From Uranotaenia lowii (lineage: Eukaryota > Arthropoda > Insecta > Diptera > Culicidae), in contig NC_073693.1 in the NCBI RefSeq assembly GCF_029784155.1, forward strand, positions 135,273,988 to 135,337,987: a DNA stretch of 64,000 bases. Direction: 5' to 3'. Of the stretch, positions 60,268-64,000 are shown in pieces. The position numbers were made by a program, and so were the translations under genes. Under the pieces are notes generated by a model that was given only the letters and a program-made list of their open reading frames with translations, made no database searches and was not told the DNA's origin. Numbering within the stretch: position 1 is the stretch's first letter; every line of letters starts with the position of its first letter.

Positions 60268-63227
60268 AAACACGGACACGAATTGGAACTTGGAATGTTT
60301 TAACCCTTGCCCAACAAGGCAAACTGGAACAACTTGCTAGAGAGGCTAGCCGCCTCAAGCTTGAAATTCTGGGACTGAGCGAAGTCCGTTGGCCTAACAT
60401 TGGAGAACACAGGACACAGTCCGGGCAAGTCCTGCTTTACTCTGGCATACGAGGAGAACATGCTACTCGGGAACGAGGAGTTGGTTTCCTGTTAAGCCCG
60501 CAGGCCTACGCGGCCCTCATTAGATGGGAACCGATAAACGAAAGAATAATCGTAGCCAGATTTAGAACACGGGTTAGAAACCTTACAATGGTCCAGTGTT
60601 ATGCGCCAACTGACGTTGCCGACTTGCAGGAGAAAGAGCAGTTTTACAGTCAACTGAACAGCGTGGTAGAGAAAATTCCGAAAGGTGACATTCAAATCCA
60701 TTTGGGCGACTTCAACGCAAAGATTGGCTCCGACAATCAAGACCTTGAGCGCATCATGGGGCGCCATGGCCTAGGACAGATGAGCGAAAACGGAGAGCTG
60801 TTTGTAGAATTTTGTGGCAACAATAACATGGTGATCGGTGGATCGCTCTTCCCCCATCGACCAGCACATAAGGTTACTTGGGTATCCCGAGATGGCCGAA
60901 CAGAAAATCAAATTGACCACATCTGCATCAGCCGAAAATGGAGTAGGAGCCTTCTTGATGTCCGCAACAAACGAAGCGCAGACATTGCATCTGACCATCA
61001 CCTCGTCCTTGGCGAGATACGACTGAGAGTTGCGCGTGTCCAACGGCGCGAGGAGAAAGTCGGGTGTCGATACGACGTCCGCCGGTTGGAGAATCCAGAG
61101 GTGAAAAGGGCATACGTTGAACAGCTAGAATCCCAAGCCTCGGAGCTGCCGACAGACGGGACAGTCGAAGAACAGTGGTGTGGAATCAAGAATGCCTTTA
61201 TCACGACGAGCCATGGTACTCTCGGTAAAGTTTGTGGAAGAAGAAGTGAATGGATGTCGGATGAAACTTGGAGGATGGTCGATGATCGGAGAAAGGTGAA
61301 AGTCGGAATTGAGCAGGCATGTACCGGGTCAGCCAAAGCAGCCGCCCGCTTACGATATGCGGAGCTGGAAAAGGCAGTTAAACGAGCTTGTAGACGAGAC
61401 ATGAGAGCCTGGACAAACTCCCTAGCCGAAGAGGGGGAAAGAGCCGCCGCCAATGGAGATATCCGATTACTTTATGACATCTCTCGCCGCCTCAGTGGTG
61501 CAAGGACTAATGCAAGAATGCCGCTGAAAGACCGAGCAGGTCAGTTATTGACCGATCGAACAGATCAGCTCAAACGATGGACTGAGCACTTCGAACAACT
61601 CTTCCGAGTCACGAATAGCGATGGCCAACAGAATCTGCAGCTCGAAGCGCCAACAGTAAGTCGCATAAATGGCGTCAACTCGGAAGCGCCTTCGCTGACT
61701 GAAATAGAAGCGGCAATCAAAAACATGAAATCCAACAAAGCACCTGGGATCGATTGCATCCCTGCTGAAATGCTGAAAGCCGACCCTGCCCTGTCAGCAC
61801 AAATGTTGCACCGTCTTTTCGCTGACATCTGGGACACTGCAACATTCCCGGCCGACTGGATGCAGGGTATCCTCGTAAAGGTCCCGAAGAAAGGAGACCT
61901 GATAGAGTGCGGTAACTGGCGAGGCATAACGTTGATCTGTACAACCCTCAAAGTACTCTGCAAAGTGATCCTGAACAGGATCCAGGAGAAAATCGACGCT
62001 ACACTCCGACGGCAACAAGCTGGATTCCGATCCGGACGATCATGTGTGGACCACATCACAACGCTACGAATCATACTGGAACAAATCAACGAATTCCAGG
62101 ACTCTCTTCTGCTGGTGTTCGTTGATTTCGAAAAAGCATTCGACCGACTTAACCATGAAAACATCTGGGCGGCTCTAAGGCGACGAGGGGTCCCAGAGAA
62201 AATAGTCCATCTCATCGAAGCACAATACGAGGCATTTTCGTGCAAGGTCTTGCACGATGGTGTCTTGTCCGAACCAATCCCGGTAACTGCTGGAGTGAGA
62301 CAAGGATGTATCTTATCACCGCTACTTTTCCTCATCGTAATGGATGAGATTCTGACTGGATCGATTGACTGTGCATCGAACCGAGAATTGCCGTGGAATC
62401 CTTTAACAATGGAGCAACTGAACGACCTTGACCTGGCAGACGATATTGTTTTGCTCGCCCAAACACAACAAGACATGCAGAGCAAACTCAACGACCTCAC
62501 CGAAAGTTCCAAGGCAGCAGGTCTCAAAGTCAATGTCGGAAAGACCAAGTCGATGGAGATCAACACAGGAAATCCCTCCAGTTTCATGGTAGCTGGGCAA
62601 CAAGTTGAGAAAGTGGAGTGCTTCCAGTATCTTGGTAGCCAGATAACGCCTGATGGTGGTACCAGAAAAGACATCGAAACCCGGATCAGAAAGGCCCGAT
62701 TTGCGTTTGCGAGTCTCCGAAACATCTGGCGGTCACGCCAGATCTCTCTACGAACAAAAATCCGAATCTTCAACTCAAACGTCAAATCCGTATTGCTGTA
62801 CGGGTGCGAAACTTGGTGCACATATGCGGTGACGACGCGAAAACTGCAAGTATTTGTAAACCGCTGCCTGCGGAATATCATCCGTGCTTGGTGGCCTGGC
62901 AACTGGATCTCGAATGAGGAATTACATCGCCGGTGTCATCAAAGGGCGCTAGAAATCGAGATTCGGGAACGTAAGTGGAGATGGATCGGGCACACGCTGC
63001 GAAAAGATGAAAACGAGATTTGCAGAGAGGCGCTAGACTGGAATCCAGAAGGACATCGAAGAAGAGGCAGACCCAGAAACTCGTGGCGGCGAAGCCTAGC
63101 CGCTGAAATCCGAACTGTCGACGATAATCTTGACTGGGACCAGGTGAAGACGCTGGCTCCGGATCGTCAACAGTGGAGGTCTTTTACCACGGCCCTATGC
63201 ACCGGAGGATCGGCGCGGGATCATTAA
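60264..63227 (+). CDS. LINE ORF2: endonuclease-reverse transcriptase, intact
   Basis: About 987 residues from the first in-frame ATG (MKTRTRIGTWNVLTL). The AP-like endonuclease (about 1-225) shows IGTWNVLTL, LSEVRWP, QCYAPTD, HLGDFNAKIG, TWVSRDG, NQIDHICIS and ASDHHLVLGE; all catalytic residues are present. The RT (about 480-740) shows IDCIPAEMLK, KKGDLIECGNWRGITLI, AGFRSGRSCVDH, VFVDFEKAFDRLNH, AGVRQGCILSPLLF and LADD at 62433-62444, with both catalytic Asp kept. The C-terminal part has WRWIGHTLRKD and GRRRGRPRNSWRRS-like basic motifs, ending GGSARDH. There is no stop or frameshift, so the protein could be active. The long minus-strand frame at 61565-62902 is a shadow. Confidence 0.92.
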   Translation: MKTRTRIGTWNVLTLAQQGKLEQLAREASRLKLEILGLSEVRWPNIGEHRTQSGQVLLYSGIRGEHATRERGVGFLLSPQAYAALIRWEPINERIIVARFRTRVRNLTMVQCYAPTDVADLQEKEQFYSQLNSVVEKIPKGDIQIHLGDFNAKIGSDNQDLERIMGRHGLGQMSENGELFVEFCGNNNMVIGGSLFPHRPAHKVTWVSRDGRTENQIDHICISRKWSRSLLDVRNKRSADIASDHHLVLGEIRLRVARVQRREEKVGCRYDVRRLENPEVKRAYVEQLESQASELPTDGTVEEQWCGIKNAFITTSHGTLGKVCGRRSEWMSDETWRMVDDRRKVKVGIEQACTGSAKAAARLRYAELEKAVKRACRRDMRAWTNSLAEEGERAAANGDIRLLYDISRRLSGARTNARMPLKDRAGQLLTDRTDQLKRWTEHFEQLFRVTNSDGQQNLQLEAPTVSRINGVNSEAPSLTEIEAAIKNMKSNKAPGIDCIPAEMLKADPALSAQMLHRLFADIWDTATFPADWMQGILVKVPKKGDLIECGNWRGITLICTTLKVLCKVILNRIQEKIDATLRRQQAGFRSGRSCVDHITTLRIILEQINEFQDSLLLVFVDFEKAFDRLNHENIWAALRRRGVPEKIVHLIEAQYEAFSCKVLHDGVLSEPIPVTAGVRQGCILSPLLFLIVMDEILTGSIDCASNRELPWNPLTMEQLNDLDLADDIVLLAQTQQDMQSKLNDLTESSKAAGLKVNVGKTKSMEINTGNPSSFMVAGQQVEKVECFQYLGSQITPDGGTRKDIETRIRKARFAFASLRNIWRSRQISLRTKIRIFNSNVKSVLLYGCETWCTYAVTTRKLQVFVNRCLRNIIRAWWPGNWISNEELHRRCHQRALEIEIRERKWRWIGHTLRKDENEICREALDWNPEGHRRRGRPRNSWRRSLAAEIRTVDDNLDWDQVKTLAPDRQQWRSFTTALCTGGSARDH

Positions 63228-63242
63228 GTAAGTAAGTAAGTA

Positions 63243-64000
63243 TTAAATAACACAACATTACACACAGCACGCAACTTAAATTGGAAACAACTTCTTTCAT
63301 CGCTGTTTTTAAATGCTTTATTTACATAAATCCTGCAAAGTTGCAGGAAACTATTTTCCAATCGCATCAATTAAAATGTCCTTGAAAATTCCCCAATTCG
63401 GATGCAATAAAAGACACAGGCTTGTTGCAATCAGAATAACTGGCGCTTTATTCCAAATCCCAATTATTATCGAGCTGTATTGTTTGTAATAAGATATGGT
63501 GTTGACACACGTTCAACGCGATTGTCAGACACTACAGTTCTCTCCCCTTTGAGTTTAAAACTAAATTAATTCTGATGTGTGATGTATATCAAAACGATCT
63601 TTCTTTCTAAAACACTTCAAAACTTTTAAAACACTTCCGTAATTCAAAATCCAATAAATTTTCATATGCCTTGCACTAACTAGATGATGACTACCGATGT
63701 CTTGTATATACTGTAGATTAGACTGGCCCAAATTTGTATGGGATGATTTTTACAACATTTTTTTCAAGGCGGCACCCCTTAGATTGGTGCATTTAGGTCC
63801 AAAAATGACTTTCTGAAAGTTTCAGGTTATTTGGCAGAAGCACGAGCTGGCGCAAAGGACTTGAAATTTGTATGGATATTTTCCGCAAAATATATGAAAA
63901 ATCGACATACTTTCACTCTTTGTGTTCTAAAATATGTTTCTAATGTGCTAGAAAGCTCAGAATTTCAGGAATTGTAGTTCAAACAATGACAAACAAGTTT
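63243..64000. other. Downstream intergenic DNA and repeat
   Basis: 63243-63715 is unrecognised. It has TTTATT/AATAAA-like words on both strands (63318, 63417) that could be poly(A) signals or part of an LTR. 63720-63920 is a dispersed-repeat-like block (GGCCCAAATTTGTATGGGAT; GACTTGAAATTTGTATGG) similar in style to the foldback arms at 33.7 kb. Confidence 0.35.

Larger units (their letters stand above)
59823..63242 (+). mobile_element. Near full-length LINE with intact ORF2
   Basis: The leader and small ORF1 candidate (59844-60182) are followed by a long endonuclease-RT ORF (60264-63227). The element ends in a short (TAAG)n tail (about 63226-63242), typical of target-primed insertion. The 5' junction lies near a duplicated TATTTTAATTTTGG (59791-59806, 59807-59820). 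An inverted fragment of the same family lies at 45826-46346. The clade is RTE-like or related; I cannot place it firmly. Confidence 0.85.

Noticed and set aside
61565..62902. 445-codon minus-strand frame
   Set aside because: It is the antisense shadow of the intact LINE ORF2, whose motifs are unmistakable on the + strand.

Overview
The window is eukaryotic nuclear DNA. It is AT-rich, intron-containing and crowded with transposable elements. The host genes, the Jockey/I/LOA-like, RTE-like and Tc1-like elements, the tRNA-derived SINE and the many foldback MITEs together suggest a dipteran, most likely a culicid mosquito. No database search was possible, so the species is not claimed. Only two host protein genes are securely recognised. 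One is USP47 (ubiquitin-specific protease 47), 14 coding exons on the + strand at 46786-52326. The other is a dihydroxyacetone kinase / triokinase-FMN cyclase gene (TKFC-like), one uninterrupted exon on the + strand at 57931-59742.

Layout. 0-7.8 kb: a tRNA-derived SINE, a hAT-like non-autonomous element with TIRs and an exact 8-bp target duplication, a 7-bp minisatellite arranged as a giant imperfect palindrome, a possible small spliced minus-strand transcription unit, and a TA-flanked mariner-like element. 7.8-13.5 kb: a Tc1-like transposon with an intact DD34E transposase sits inside a long (TA)n tract. Beside it lies a foldback element whose two arms were each broken by a different later insertion. 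13.5-25.4 kb: mostly unrecognised AT-rich DNA with a few MITEs and fossil fragments. 25.4-29.9 kb: a decayed non-LTR retrotransposon on the minus strand with gag-like ORF1 and endonuclease, RT and partial RNase H in ORF2. 30-36 kb: degenerate ~120-160 bp repeats, a 0.69-kb palindrome, and a GC-richer stretch that may be a promoter or 5' exon. 36.4-37.6 kb: a second giant TA tract. 37.8-40.3 kb: a dead LINE split by a foldback element with an exact 8-bp target duplication. 40.9-42.7 kb: a 1.81-kb near-perfect palindrome. 43.8-46.3 kb: the 5' half of a LINE with three CCHC knuckles, fused to an inverted piece of a different LINE. 46.8-53.3 kb: USP47. 54.0-57.8 kb: an RTE-like LINE 3' part split by a young non-autonomous LTR element. 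57.9-59.8 kb: the TKFC-like gene. 59.8-63.2 kb: a near full-length LINE with a long intact endonuclease-RT ORF.

The two host genes have no evident functional link. USP47 removes ubiquitin in the cytosol, and the TKFC-like protein phosphorylates dihydroxyacetone or glyceraldehyde. The rest is best read as a stratigraphy of mobile DNA: nested insertions, long palindromes and TA microsatellites at element borders. No bacterial-style system, CRISPR array or obviously new multi-gene pathway is visible. The most distinctive signal is the recurrence of very long inverted repeats (33.7-34.4, 38.0-39.1, 40.9-42.7 and 10.4-13.3 kb), at least two of which share sequence.
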